Source: Sabellastarte sp. h YS-2021 (taxonomy: Eukaryota > Annelida > Polychaeta > Sabellida > Sabellidae). From it: a stretch of 64,000 bases of DNA. Below, one piece after another: positions 11,334 through 22,700 of the stretch. The stretch lies in assembly GCA_964017235.1 (NCBI GenBank), contig OZ024936.1, forward strand, positions 37,966,040 through 38,030,039, given 5' to 3'. The notes beneath the pieces are model-generated. The model was not told the origin of the DNA. It worked only from the letters and a program-made list of their open reading frames with translations, and did not search any database. The position numbers were made by a program, and so were the translations under genes. Positions within the stretch are counted from its first letter, which is position 1. Each line of letters starts with the position of its first letter.

Positions 11334-11381
11334 TTTTTTTTTTTTTTCTTTTTTTTTTCCCCCCCCCCCCCCCCCCCCCCC
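11334..11381 (-). repeat. Poly(G)-poly(A) 3' terminus of LINE-T1
   Basis: The plus strand reads T14, C, T10, C23. On the LINE strand this is a 23-base G run followed by an interrupted A run of 25 bases. The homopolymer lengths may be affected by sequencing error. The G run is a potential G-quadruplex on the minus strand. Confidence 0.8.
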
Positions 11382-11830
11382 AAATGTTTATTTACCCTTT
11401 TTGGACAAAAGTGCGAAGCATTTGGAGGGGCAAGGGTAGGCAACCCCCCATCAAATGCCTTACAGTGATAGAAGTCAAAAACAAGGTACAACTATTTATG
11501 AACATGTACACATCATATACATTTTATGTTATCTCTGTCAACACAGACATAGATACATTCAGACACCGCACTTTTATAAAGTTTACTTATAATCTTTTTA
11601 CAGAAGTTTTAACAAGTTTTGAGATGGATGCATTACAACAATTTTATCAAGTATAAACATATACGTATAATAGCATATCCTCCAATTACTTTTCAATAAT
11701 GGGTTGAACCAACTTCATTTTTTAAAGTTATTTTTATTTTTCTTTCTTTTTTAAAGGTTTTAAAGTTTATAAAATTAACAAGTTCATAAGATTAACAGGT
11801 TGAAAGACTTGGAGCAAAAAAATTCCAGTT

Positions 11831-14800
11831 TTAAATGGACTGAACCAAAGTTTTAACTTTACTCCATCTCTTTTGGAATATAGTCTCTTTGGAATTAGTA
11901 TATGATAGACATTCCTGCTCAATGTACACTCTTTGAAATTTTCTGAGAAGAATGCTTAATTGCGGCTTGTTTTTTTTTCTGGAGCAATCAAAAATATATT
12001 TTTTTGTAACCAAATATATAATATTTAAGACCAGGTGGTTTGTGTCTTGTTTGTGGTAGCCAAATAATATAAGTCTAGGGTCAATGTCCAAGTCAACTTG
12101 AATTTGTCTGGACACAAAAGATTTTAGGTCAATCCATAATGTTTTTACCTCCGTGCAGTCACACATTAAATGGATAATTGTCTCTTCACCATTGTTGCAG
12201 TAGCCACACAGAGGAGAGACACCAATTTTCACTCTATAAAGGTAAGACCTGGTTCCCAGAATTAAATTAAGAACTCTGTACTGGAACCATTTTATGATAT
12301 TATCATCTAAGCATTCGAAACATATTTTGTAGGCCTTTTCCCAGCCCTTAATATTAATAGAGTTTGGTATAACCATGTCCCATTTCCGCTTATTCATCTG
12401 AAAGTCCTCCTGCACGTTATCATTGTTAAACTGACACAAATATAAGTTTTTTGATCCTTTGCTTAATTTTATGAGAGATTCCAATTGGGTGGATATAAAT
12501 GGACGTTCAAAATGTTGATATCTCAGTTTATTAACATTTTGTGTCACCAAAATTTTTATTCGGTGATAATCTAAAAAATTAATTGTAAGTTTATACGAAT
12601 TTTCTATTTCCTGTTTGGAGAATATAGTTCCGTTATTATCTACAATATCTGCTGGACTTGTAATGCCTCTCCTGAACCAGGATGGATAGAAAATTTTTTC
12701 TGTTCCAATTTTTGGATTGTACCATAGAGAAGTCTTCAAGAAATCGCTGAGATCTTTAATAAGCCCTGCCTCCTTTATAGTGTTCCAAGATTTAAGCAGA
12801 TCGCACCAAAAGGGATTTGATATTTTATGTTGCATCAGTTGGCACCAAGATGGACCTAATAAAAGTAATCTTCGTTTACAGATTAATTGGGAGTCAATTA
12901 ATTTCGTCCATTGCGATCCCTCGTCGTACCAGAGTCTTTTTATCCAATTGGCCTTTAGGGCTATTATAAACTTTTCCAGGTCCACCATGTTTAGTCCACC
13001 CCTCGAATAATGTTTGACTAATATTGATCTGCCTATCTTATCTGGTTTGTTGTCCCAGATAAACTTTAAAAAGAGACTATTTATCTCTTTTATAATTTTC
13101 TCAGATGGGGATGGGAGGGACATAAACAGATGGTTGAATTTCGGGAGAATTAATGTTTTCAAAACTGTAATTCTGCCCAATGGGGTAAGAAGTCTTTTTT
13201 TCCATTTGTCCAGCAACTCTCTTATTTTAATAGTTATAGGATCAAAGTTTAATCGATTAAGTTTGTCTAATGAAACTGAGAAGTGTATGCCTAGTAGGTA
13301 GAATTCACTGCTTCCCCAAATTAAATTTTTTCCTGTTTCAATTTTTTCTTTCGAGTGTCGCTTCTTCCCGATCCAAACTATCTGTGTTTTATCTGTGTTG
13401 ACCAAGAGACCGGATATTGCTCCATAGGTTTCCAGCGTGTTCAGTGCTGCCATGAGGGACCACTTACTGCCATCGAGAACTAAGGTGGTGTCGTCAGCAT
13501 ATTGAGACAGTTTTATTTCTGCATTATTAAAAGAAATACCTCTAATGCTTTCATTATGAATAATCATTAGGCATAAAATCTGTGCACAAATGATGAAAAG
13601 ATAGGGGGCTATTGGATCACCTTGCCGACAACCGCGTTCAATATTTATAGGGTCAGATAGAAAGCCTGACTGAGTTACATATGCTTTGATATTTTTATTG
13701 AAGATCGTGATCCACTTAATGAAGCCATCACCAAAATTAAAGAATTTTAAAACAGCATATAAGAAGTCCCATGACACAGAGTCAAATGCCTTCTCGAAGT
13801 CAATGAGCATAAGTAACCCTGGAATCTGTTTTTCTTCTGTGATATGTAAAATGTCATAGATTAGGCGAGCATTTTCACCAATGAACCTTCCACTTAAGAA
13901 TCCTGTCTGCATTTTAGATATAATAATTTTAAGGACTCTTTTTAACCTATTGGCTATTGCCAAAGAATTCATTTTGTAGATGACTGACAGGAGTGATATA
14001 GGCCTCCAGTTTTTTAGCAGGTTTCGTGGTTTATTACCCTTCGGAATAGATGATATGATGCATTGTTTTAAACTATAGGACATTTCACCATTGTCATAGC
14101 CTGAATTAAGCGCTCTTAAGATTACGAATTTTAATTTACTCCAAAAAACTTTATAAAACTCTGCTGGGAAACCATCAATTCCCGGGGTTTTATTATTTTT
14201 CATTGTCTTCAATGCCAATGATAGCTCCTCTATTGTTAATTTTCCTTCTAATTCTGCTGACTGGTTTTTTGTCAATTTGGTTACAGATTTAACGTTAATT
14301 AGTGAGTCTATAGAATGAGTCAAATCAACTCCCCTCGCTTTAAAGATTTTTTGATAAAAACTTTCAACTTCAAGTAATATTGATTTCTGATCTGACAGGG
14401 TCATACCGGCATCTGTTTTCACTTGTTTTATCGTTTTTTCCACATAATTTATACGTTCTAATGAGCAGAGGTATTTTGAAGGTTTTTCACCCTGGTTTAG
14501 CCAATCTACCCTTACTCTTGTCATGATGCCCTGCAACTGAGAATTCCGCAAAGATTCTAATTTATCTTTCATATCTGATATTTTGTTGACGTTAGCAACG
14601 CTATTTTCAAGTTCTAATTTTTCTAGTTCACGAACCAAGTTGTTTTCAGCATTTTTGTCATTTTTTTTCTTGTATGAGGCATATTTTATGGTTTCGCCCC
14701 TTAATTGTACCAGGATATTCTCCAGGAAAAGGCAGTCTGAAATTGTTAAATGTATATTTTCATTGGAGAGTTCTGGGATTTTATTGATGTTGTATACCTT

Positions 14801-15571
14801 AGCTGCATAGTTAATTTTCTCCTGGTCAATTGTTTTATTGATTAGAGCTAAGTAATCTGGGTCTTTTAGGAGTGAGCAGTTAAATTTCCAAACTCCTTTC
14901 CCTCTTGTAAAATTGTTTAATTTTATCTTTAACTCTATAGCTGAATGGTCTGACCGATAGCCAGGTTTGATATTACAGTCAGTTACTAAATCTATCATGG
15001 TATTTGAGCATATGAAGTAGTCCAGTCTTGCCTGTTTAATTGGGTTTCTTTTGAACCAGGTATAACGCTTTGAAGTCGGGTGCATGGTTCTAAAAACGTC
15101 TTGTAGATTCAAGATACTCATGGTGTCCAGAAGTACTCCACGTGACAGTGGGTTATTAATACGTTTATAGTTATACGAGTCCATTTCTGGCTCTAAGGTT
15201 AAGTTTAGATCACCACATATCACAGTATAGTCTTGGCCACCTTCTTGAATTAGCGCGCTGATTTTACGGAAGAATTCAGGTGAATCCAAATTTGGCGCAT
15301 AGATATTGAAAATCCTGAAGGTTGAGTTGTTAATATAGATATCTATCATTAGGAGGTTATTGTCCGTATCTTTGTCGATCCTTTTAATTGAATATTCAAA
15401 GTTTTTGTTTAATAAAATTGCCACACCTCTTGCATTGGTTCTGTTTCCATTAATGAAACATTCGCCATCCCAGACATTTTTCATGAATTTTTCATCGTCA
15501 TTGATCCAATGAGTCTCTTGTAAACAGAGAATGTGTGGATTTTTATTATGTAGATAGTTAATGACGTCCAC
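11831..15571 (-). CDS. LINE ORF2: AP endonuclease, reverse transcriptase and zinc knuckle
   Basis: The frame is an uninterrupted 1,246 codons. Residues 1-220 are an exonuclease-endonuclease-phosphatase domain (ILCLQETHW near 14, GDLNLTLE near 120, and RSDHSAIEL near 205). The RT follows, with NNKTPGIDGFPAEFYK near 460, LMLIDFEKAFDSVSWDF, GCRQGDPIAPYLF, and the catalytic YADD in QYADDTTLVL. The C-terminal end has a zf-RVT knuckle (CGYCNNGEETIIHLMCDC). The endonuclease nicks target DNA and the RT primes on it. The frame opens at a GTG with a TAA a few codons upstream, so no native ATG is present. The first beta-strand of the endonuclease, with its conserved Asn, is missing. The protein is intact downstream but was 5'-truncated on insertion. 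Confidence 0.9.
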   Translation of the reverse strand: MDVINYLHNKNPHILCLQETHWINDDEKFMKNVWDGECFINGNRTNARGVAILLNKNFEYSIKRIDKDTDNNLLMIDIYINNSTFRIFNIYAPNLDSPEFFRKISALIQEGGQDYTVICGDLNLTLEPEMDSYNYKRINNPLSRGVLLDTMSILNLQDVFRTMHPTSKRYTWFKRNPIKQARLDYFICSNTMIDLVTDCNIKPGYRSDHSAIELKIKLNNFTRGKGVWKFNCSLLKDPDYLALINKTIDQEKINYAAKVYNINKIPELSNENIHLTISDCLFLENILVQLRGETIKYASYKKKNDKNAENNLVRELEKLELENSVANVNKISDMKDKLESLRNSQLQGIMTRVRVDWLNQGEKPSKYLCSLERINYVEKTIKQVKTDAGMTLSDQKSILLEVESFYQKIFKARGVDLTHSIDSLINVKSVTKLTKNQSAELEGKLTIEELSLALKTMKNNKTPGIDGFPAEFYKVFWSKLKFVILRALNSGYDNGEMSYSLKQCIISSIPKGNKPRNLLKNWRPISLLSVIYKMNSLAIANRLKRVLKIIISKMQTGFLSGRFIGENARLIYDILHITEEKQIPGLLMLIDFEKAFDSVSWDFLYAVLKFFNFGDGFIKWITIFNKNIKAYVTQSGFLSDPINIERGCRQGDPIAPYLFIICAQILCLMIIHNESIRGISFNNAEIKLSQYADDTTLVLDGSKWSLMAALNTLETYGAISGLLVNTDKTQIVWIGKKRHSKEKIETGKNLIWGSSEFYLLGIHFSVSLDKLNRLNFDPITIKIRELLDKWKKRLLTPLGRITVLKTLILPKFNHLFMSLPSPSEKIIKEINSLFLKFIWDNKPDKIGRSILVKHYSRGGLNMVDLEKFIIALKANWIKRLWYDEGSQWTKLIDSQLICKRRLLLLGPSWCQLMQHKISNPFWCDLLKSWNTIKEAGLIKDLSDFLKTSLWYNPKIGTEKIFYPSWFRRGITSPADIVDNNGTIFSKQEIENSYKLTINFLDYHRIKILVTQNVNKLRYQHFERPFISTQLESLIKLSKGSKNLYLCQFNNDNVQEDFQMNKRKWDMVIPNSINIKGWEKAYKICFECLDDNIIKWFQYRVLNLILGTRSYLYRVKIGVSPLCGYCNNGEETIIHLMCDCTEVKTLWIDLKSFVSRQIQVDLDIDPRLILFGYHKQDTNHLVLNIIYLVTKKYIFDCSRKKNKPQLSILLRKFQRVYIEQECLSYTNSKETIFQKRWSKVKTLVQSI

Positions 15572-15989
15572 CCTTTTTTATGTCAGCTGACTTGTCAGTC
15601 AGCTGACATGATGTCGTCACTCTGCGGCGTGGGCGTACGCGTCCGCGTCCGCGTGAACAACTTCTCCTCCAAAACTACAAGGCCTAGAGACGTGCTGTTT
15701 TTTTTAAAAGATACCTTATCTATCGAGGATGAAAAATTGTTCAAGGCATGCAAATCTGTCTGTTCGTCTGTTTGCTAGAGACATTACAAGGGGGGTACCC
15801 CCACCAAAAGTGTGAAAATTTCAACACTTAATCACAATTTTCTCAGTGACTATTGCAGGGATTTCTCTCATATCTTGCATATAGGTACTAGGCCAGAGGT
15901 AGATTCTCTTGTGTGAGTATGAGACCTGGATCTGTCTTACTTTTTTTTTAATAAATTTTTTTAATAATTTTTAATGCATTAAAATTCAT

Positions 15990-18490
15990 GAAATCATGCA
16001 CAAAATCATTTATAACTTGAAAACTATTGCATCTAGAGCATTTTGTTAAAATATGTTATTCAGCTACTTTTTTCATAGCTACAATATGGTGAGTAAGTTG
16101 GGTGCCTGTCTCAATAGCTAAGTGAGTAATAGCTACTTTTGGGCTTTTCAGTAACTTCCATCATGAGTAGAATCACTTGTAACTTAAAAACTATTGCATT
16201 TAGAGAATTTCGTATAAATATGTTATTCAGCTACTTTTGGGTCAGCTATAACATAGTAAAATTTCAGACCTGTAGCTCATGGCATAGCTGAGTAATAGCT
16301 ACTTTTAGGTTATCACTGTTGAGTAAATCGCTTATAACTTGGAAACTATTGCATTTAGAGTATTTTGTTTCGATATGTTATTCACCAATTTTGGGATCAG
16401 CTATAACATAGTGAAGTTTCAGATCTGTGGCTCATTGCATAGCTGAGTAATAGCTACTTTGAAGTTCTCACTATTGAGTAAATCGGTTGTAATTGGAAAA
16501 CTATTGCATTTAGAGAATTTCGTATAAATATGTTATTCAGCTACTTTTGGGTCAGCTATAACATAGTAAAATTTCAGACCTGTAGCTCATGGCATAGCTG
16601 AGTAATAGCTACTTTTAGGTCATCACTATTGAGTAAATCAGTTGTAACTTGAAAACTATTGCATTTACAGTATTTTGCTTAAATATGTTGTTCACCTACT
16701 TTTGGGTCAGCTATAACATAGTAAAATTTCAGACCTGTAGCTCATGGCATAGCTGAGTAATAGCTACTTTTAGGTTATCACTGTTGAGTAAATTGCTTAT
16801 AACTTGGAAATTATTGCATTTAGAGTATTTTGTTTCAATAAGTTATTCACCTATTTTGGGATCAGCTATAACATAGTGAAGTTTCAGATCTGTGGCTCAT
16901 TGCATAGCTGAGTAATAGCTACTTTGAAGTTCTCACTATTGAGTAAATCAGTTGTAACTTGAAAACTATTGCATTTACAGTATTTTGCTTAAATATGTTG
17001 TTCACCTACTTTTGGGTCAGCTATAACATAGTAAAATTTCAGACCTGTAGCTCATTGCATAGCTGAGTAATAACTACTTTGAGGTTCTCACTATTGAGTA
17101 AATCAGTTGTAATTGCAAAACTATTGCATTTAGAGAATTTCGTATAAATATGTTATTCAGCTACTTTTGGGTCAGCTATAACATAGTAAAATTTCAGACC
17201 TGTAGCTCATGGCATAGCTGAGTAATAGCTACTTTTAGGTCATCACTATTGAGTAAATCAGTTGTAACTTGAAAACTATTGCATTTACAGTATTTTGCTT
17301 AAATATGTTGTTCACCTACTTTTGGGTCAGCTATAACATAGTAAAATTTCAGACCTGTAGCTCATGGCATAGCTGAGTAATAGCTACTTTTAGGTTATCA
17401 CTGTTGAGTAAATTGCTTATAACTTGGAAATTATTGCATTTAGAGTATTTTGTTTCAATATGTTATTCACCTATTTTGAGGTCAGCTATAACAAAGTTCC
17501 AGACCTGTGACTCATTGCATAGCTGAGTAATAGCTACTTTGAAGTTCTCAATGTTGAGTAAATCACTTGTAATTTGAAAACTATTGCATTTAGAGAATTT
17601 AGTATAAATATGTTATTCAGCTACTTTTGGGTCAGCTATAACATAGTAAAATTTCAGACCTGTAGCTCATGGCATAGCTGAGTAATAGCTACTTTTAGGT
17701 TATCACTGTTGAGTAAATCACTTATAACTTGAAAACTATTGCATTTAGAGTATTTTGTTGCAATATGTTATTCACCTATTTTGGGGTCAGCTATAACATA
17801 GTGAAGTTCCAGACCTGTTGCTCATTGCATAGCTGAGTAATAGCTACTTTGAAGTTCTCACTGTTGAGTAAATCAGTTGTAATTGGAAAACTATTGCCTT
17901 TACAGAAATTTGTGCAAATATGTTATTCAGCTACTTTTGGGTCAGCTATAACATAGTGAAATTACAGACCTGTAGCTCATGGCACAACTGAGCAATAGCT
18001 ATTCTCAGGCACTGACTGTTGAGTAAATCAGCTATAACTTGAAAAATATTGCATTTGGAGTATTTTGTTAAAATACACTGTTCACCTACTTTGGGGTTAG
18101 CTATAACATAGTGAAATTACAGACCTATAGCTCATGGCATAGTGGAGCAATAGCTATTTTCAGGTTCTAACTATTGAGTAAATCAGTTGTAACTTGAAAA
18201 CTATTGCATTTACAGTATTTTGCTTAAATATGTTGTTCACCTACTTTTAGGTCAGCTATAACAGTGCAAAAATTCAGACATGTAGCTCATTGCATAGCTG
18301 AGTAATAGTTACTTTGAGGTTCTCACTCTTGAGTAAATCAGTTGTAACTTGAAAATTATTACATTTAGAGTATTTTGTTTAAATATGTTATTCACATAAT
18401 TTTTGGTCAGCTATGACATAGTGAAATTGCAGACCTCTATGTCATGGCATAGCTGAGCAATAGCTTCTTTCAGGTTCTCCCTGTTGAGTA
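15990..18490 (+). repeat. F4 core array of about 154-bp monomers with 620-bp higher-order units
   Basis: GCATAGCTGAG recurs near 16293, 16438, 16593, 16748, 16902, 17057, 17213, 17368, 17518, 17673 and 17828, giving a monomer of about 154 bp. Each unit has ATAACTTGAAAACTATTGCA, TTTAGAGTATTTTG, ATATGTTATTCACCTACTTT, GGGTCAGCTATAACATAG, CAGACCTGTAGCTCAT and TGAGTAATAGCTAC. The block 16501-16800 recurs almost unchanged at 17121-17420, an offset of 620 bp or four monomers. This implies recent multi-unit homogenisation. Outer units are more diverged. Confidence 0.85.
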
Positions 18491-18496
18491 AATCAT

Positions 18497-19300
18497 TGTA
18501 TCCAACCTGTAGGAAATCATGGGCTGGGAATCTATTAATATGGTCCGATTTGACCTTGGAACCCTCCTTCAAGGTCAAATGACGATAGCCAAACATAAAA
18601 GTGCTTATAACTCGCTTATTATTGGTCCTAGAGGTTGGAATGAAAACCAACCTATAGAAAATCTTGAGCTGGGAATTTTTTGGTGTGGTCGGATTTCACC
18701 TTGGACCCCTCCTTCAAGGTCAAATGAGGATAGCCAAACTTAAAAGTGCTTATAACTCACTTATTATTGGTCCTAGAGGTTTCGAATGGAAAACCAACCT
18801 ATAGAAAATCATGGGCTGGGAATCTTTTGGTGTGGTCGGATTTGACCTTAGACCCCTCCTTCCAGGTCAAACAAAGATAGCTAAACTTAAAGTGCTTATA
18901 ACTCGTGTATTATTGGTCTTGAAGGTTTGGGATGGTAAACCAACATATAGGAAATCATGGGCTGGGATTCTTTTGGTGTGGTCAGATTTGACCTGGGACC
19001 CCTCCTTCAAGGTCAATTGAGGATAGCCAAACTTGCAATTATTATTGGTCCTACAAGTTTGGGATGGTAAACAAGCTACAGGAAATCATGGGCTGGGAAT
19101 TTTTTTGTGTGGTCGGATTTGACCTTGGACCCCCTCCTTCAAGGTCAAACAAGGATAGCCAAACTTAAAAAGTGCCTATGACTCACTTATTATTGGTCCG
19201 AGAGGTTTGGGATGGTAAACCATCCTAAATTCTTTGGCTGGGAATCTTTTGGTATGGTCAGATTTGACCTTTGGACCCCTTCTTCATGGTCGAACGAGGA
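18497..19300 (+). repeat. F3 core repeats inside P1
   Basis: About five units of about 145 bp with ATTATTGGTCCTAGAGGTTT, AACCAACCTATAGAAAATC, TGGGCTGGGAATCTTTTGG, GTGTGGTCGGATTTGACCTT and CCTTCAAGGTCAAA follow directly on the F4 array. The switch from F4 to F3 occurs near 18495 within a single unit. This suggests recombination between cores, or insertion of one element in the other. Confidence 0.75.
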
Positions 19301-19620
19301 TATTGCATTTATAGTATTTCTTTAAATATTTTTAACCTACTTTTTACACTTAAACAATTACCTTGTTACTTTATTTCATAATACCATTTGCAGGGCACAA
19401 CTTTTTTGTCCTTTTCTTCTGTCAGCTTCGGAATATCTTTCGAACATGCTGTTCAGTTACCATTTACTGTATTTCTGTACAGCCCTTTCCCTGATAATTA
19501 TGCTTTCCTCTCATTATCACCATCACAAATCAAAAACATTCAGTCAGCTGACACAGTGCCCGTTCACGGGCACTCTCCTCTTGTTTTGTGTCCCTAAGGC
19601 CTTGACAATTAGCTGACAAC
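19300..19620 (+). repeat. Right arm and terminal hairpin of P1
   Basis: The arm contains ATTTGCAGGGCACAACTTTT, TTGTCCTTTTCTTCTGTCAG, CAGTCAGCTGACACAGTG and the stem-loop AGTGCCCG-TTCA-CGGGCACT (19555-19574 with its loop). The reverse complement of a diverged copy lies at 26030-26160. A hairpin near one end is a Helitron/Helentron-like trait, but no CTRR end could be fixed. Confidence 0.55.
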
Positions 19621-19984
19621 ACCAGTAAATTGTTCTCAATCATAGGGCCAAACAGTCGGCCCCCACAGCAGCAGCACAGACGCCCAATTAGTTGTAACTG
19701 TCCTACTGAATTCTGTTATTCTAAGTTGTATTGTCCGCATAAGGTGACATATGGGAAACAGTGATTTCAACAAACAAACACTATATACAATATATACACT
19801 ACAATTTCTACCGTTAGCTCCGGAAGAATCCATAGGCAACTTGGTCAAAGATTAGGACTTCATTCAAAATACGGATATTACAGTTTTTTTGTTTTTTTTT
19901 TTACCATAACAAAGTTATTGCTTTCAACTATTACAGCGATTTCAAGTGTATTATGTATGGGCACCAATAAGATGTTAAAGTATT
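19621..19984. other. No recognised feature
   Basis: The sequence is not repetitive within the window. It has short open frames only and no domain. It contains a T-rich run at 19885-19902. Confidence 0.5.
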
Positions 19985-21655
19985 TTGCAGAGTCAACAGT
20001 TCGCAGTTAGATTTACATTACACAGAATCCTCACACAATATTAAGTCTGAGTATGACACTACATATACACCACTTTCATAATAACTGATAGATAGTGTAA
20101 AATCTAAGTATGACTTAGTACTTCACTTCTTGCACAAGTTTAAGTACTACCTCATCAGCATAGAGTCAACTGTTTGCAGTTAGATTTACATTAAATCTGA
20201 GTATGACACTACAAATACACTTCTTTTATAATAATAGATAGTGTAAAATCCAAGTATGACTTTGTACCTCACTTCTTACACAAGTTTAAGTACTACCTCA
20301 TCAATGCAGTCTCACTCCCCAATGGCAGAGAGGACATTCTCCGAAGGAAGGAGCGACCCAGCAGTGAGAAGGTTATACAGTCAGAAATATTGTGGAGATG
20401 GAGAGAAACTGTTGCTTTGCAGCAGCTAAGTTGAACCTAATAACATGAGCAAGTTAAATTCTTACTTCTGACGACAAAACAATATGCTAGTAAGTCTGTA
20501 ATAAAAACTTTATGTGTACTAATTTTACACCTCACAAAGTAATGTTGGCGTGTAATAAAAACTTATGTGCAATTGTCCACTAGTTTACACCTCACCCTCC
20601 ACCAGTAATTGAACAATGATTAGAAGTAACTGGTGAAAATCTTGCAGTCATTGATTTGCACATATCATCTACCCAGCAATAGTATTCAGCTTTATAATAG
20701 TTACCAGTTGATGATTGCCCAATAATATATACAAAGTGTAATGCTAAATCTACATACAGATTCACATTACACGGAATCCTCACACAATATTAAATCTGAG
20801 TATGGCACTACATATACACTACTTTTATAATAATTGATAGATAGTGTAAAATCTAAGTATGACTTAGTACTTCACTTCTTACACAAGTTTGGGTACTACC
20901 TCATCAATGCAGACTCACCAATAAGTTGTTAAGATATTTTACAGTCAACAGTTTGCAGTTAAGATTTACATTACACAGAATCCTCACACAATATTAAATC
21001 TGAGTATGACACTACATATGCACTGTTTTTATAATAATTAATAGATTGTGTAAATCTAAGTATGACTTAGTACTTCACTTCTTACAGAAGTTTAAGTACT
21101 ACCTCATCAATGCAGACTCACCATTAAGTTGTTGAAATATTTTACAGAGTCAACAGTTTGGAGTTAGATTTACATTACACAGAATCCTCACACAATATTA
21201 AATCCGAGTATGAATCTACATATATACTACTCTTATAATAATTGATAGTGTAAAATCTAAGTATGACTTAGTACCTCACTTCTTACACAAGTTTAAATAC
21301 TACCTCTTCAGTGCAGACTCACTCCCCAACGGCAGAGAGGACACTCTCCGAAGGAAGGAGCGACCCAGCAGTGAGAAGGTTATACAGTCAGAAATATTGT
21401 GGAGATGCAGAGAACTTGTTGCTTTGCAGCAGATAAGTTGAACCTAATAACATGAGCAAGTTAAATTCTTACTTCTGACGACAAAACAATATGCTATTAA
21501 GTGTGTAATAAAAGCTTTATGTGTACTAATTTATACCTCACAAAGTAATGTTGGCGAGTAATAAACACTTATGTGCAATTGTCCGCTAGTTTACACCTCA
21601 CCCTCCGCCAGTAATTTAACAATGATTAGAAGTAACTGGTGAAAATGATCTTGCT
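19985..21655 (+). repeat. Tandem repeat with about 205-bp units inside a 1,007-bp duplication
   Basis: ACAGAATCCTCACACAATAT-type blocks recur near 20021, 20771, 20976 and 21179, about 205 bp apart in the second half. Each is followed by GAGTATGACACTACATATAC, AGTGTAAAATCTAAGTATGA and ACAAGTTTAAGTACTACCTC. A 330-bp segment (20312-20640: GGCAGAGAGGACATTCTCCG, GAAGGAAGGAGCGACCCAGC) recurs at 21319-21647, an offset of 1,007 bp. The small open frames here are repeat by-products. Confidence 0.75.
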
Positions 21656-21810
21656 TGTTTGCTCTCCCACAAAATGGCGGACAAATATAAGCCCTTCTTT
21701 CCTCCATGAAGAGAGGACGTGAACAAATATAAGTCCTTCTTTCCTCCATGAAGAGAGGAAGCAGACAAGACAGGACATCTTGCACAATGCATTAATTTGT
21801 ATGGTCAACA
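21648..21810. repeat. Dispersed segment related to 11165-11285
   Basis: Two consecutive short copies of a block with TATAAG(C/T)CCTTCTTTCCTC and CATGAAGAGAGGA lie at 21685-21765. They are followed by GCAGACAAGACAGGACATCT and a CACAATGCATTAATTTG end. This matches the segment beside LINE-T1. Confidence 0.5.
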
Positions 21811-22289
21811 CGTCAACTATTTTTGGCTATCTGGCATAAGTTATGTCCTTTCGAATTTCATCCGCTTCAGTCTTTAACCAAAGCTGGTGACACAGTACAA
21901 TTCTGTTGAATTCTTGTTAATATAAGACCAGTTTGTGGCATTGTCTGATGGAATATTGGTGATCGATGTGCCCAAGATGAATACAAATAATATTTAACAA
22001 GTCCCTATAATAACAGACATTGCATCATATTCATTTTATTTCCTGTAATATGCCACAGTACATTGTAGAAATAATATCATGTATTACTGACATTATCTAC
22101 AGATAACATAGCTTTCAGATAATTTGTTTTTAACACCGGACACATATTTTTGTTGATGAAAACAATAACCTACAATATTATAATTGCTTCATTTTAAAGC
22201 TGTAAAACTGTTTTTGAAATAAGTAAGGTTAATTGCTGGTGGTTTATATTTGCAGTAATCTTGATCAACCATCCTAACCTGTAATGACA
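21811..22289. other. No recognised feature
   Basis: AT-rich DNA without long frames, inverted repeats or matches to the other families. Confidence 0.5.
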
Positions 22290-22700
22290 AATTTAAAAGT
22301 GTTAAAAACTCATTTATTATTGGTCCTAGAGGTTTGCAATATGAAACCAGTCTATCATGGGGTGGGAATCATCTGATGTGATCAGATTTCACCTTGGGCC
22401 ATTCCTTGAAGGTCAAACGAGGATAGCCAGTGCTAGACAGTAACAGTGCTTATAACTCGCTTATTATTGGTCCTAGAGTTTTGCAATGTTAAACCCACTT
22501 GTTAGAAATCATGGGCTAGGAATCTTCTGATGTGTACAGATTTGACTTGGGTTCCTCCTTTAAGGTCAAACAAGGATAGGCAAAGTTAAAGGTGCTTTTA
22601 GCTTGCTTATTATTGGTCCTAGGGTTTGCAATATGAAATCAACCTATGGGAAACCATAAGCTAGGAATCTTCTGATGTGGTTAGATTTGGCCTTGGGCCC
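22290..22700 (+). repeat. F3 core repeats, isolated block
   Basis: Three diverged F3 units start with ATTATTGGTCCTAGAG near 22317, 22464 and 22607. They carry the (G/T)ATTTGACCTTGGG and AAGGTCAAAC(G/A)AGGATAG blocks, spaced about 145 bp. Head and 3' arm of the element are not visible. Confidence 0.7.

Larger units (their letters stand above)
11334..15575 (-). mobile_element. LINE-T1: L1/Tx1-like non-LTR retrotransposon, 5'-truncated
   Basis: The element runs on the minus strand. It comprises a nearly complete ORF2, about 450 bp of 3' UTR (11830 to 11382), and a 3' terminus of 23 G followed by A10-G-A14 (plus strand T14-C-T10-C23, 11334-11381). The 5' break is at about 15575, directly against the palindromic TCAGCTGAC sequence of the next element. 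No obvious target-site duplication is seen between about 11310-11333 and 15576-15600. The G run before the A run is unusual for a LINE tail. Confidence 0.85.
15590..19575 (+). mobile_element. P1: pearl-like element with F4 and F3 cores
   Basis: The left arm (15590-15980) begins with GTCAGCTGACATGATGTCGT and a CpG-rich GCGTACGCGTCCGCGTCCGC block. It contains GGGGGGTACCCCCACC and GTGTGAAAATTTCAACA blocks. The same arm is found at 23855-24170 and, inverted, at 28590-28890. A core of about 154-bp units follows (15990-18490), then F3 units (18497-19300). The right arm ends in CAGTCAGCTGACACAGTG and the hairpin AGTGCCCGTTCACGGGCACT (19555-19574). A right arm of the same kind is found inverted at 26030-26160. 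Left arm, tandem core and right arm are the pearl-element plan. No protein is encoded. Confidence 0.65.
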
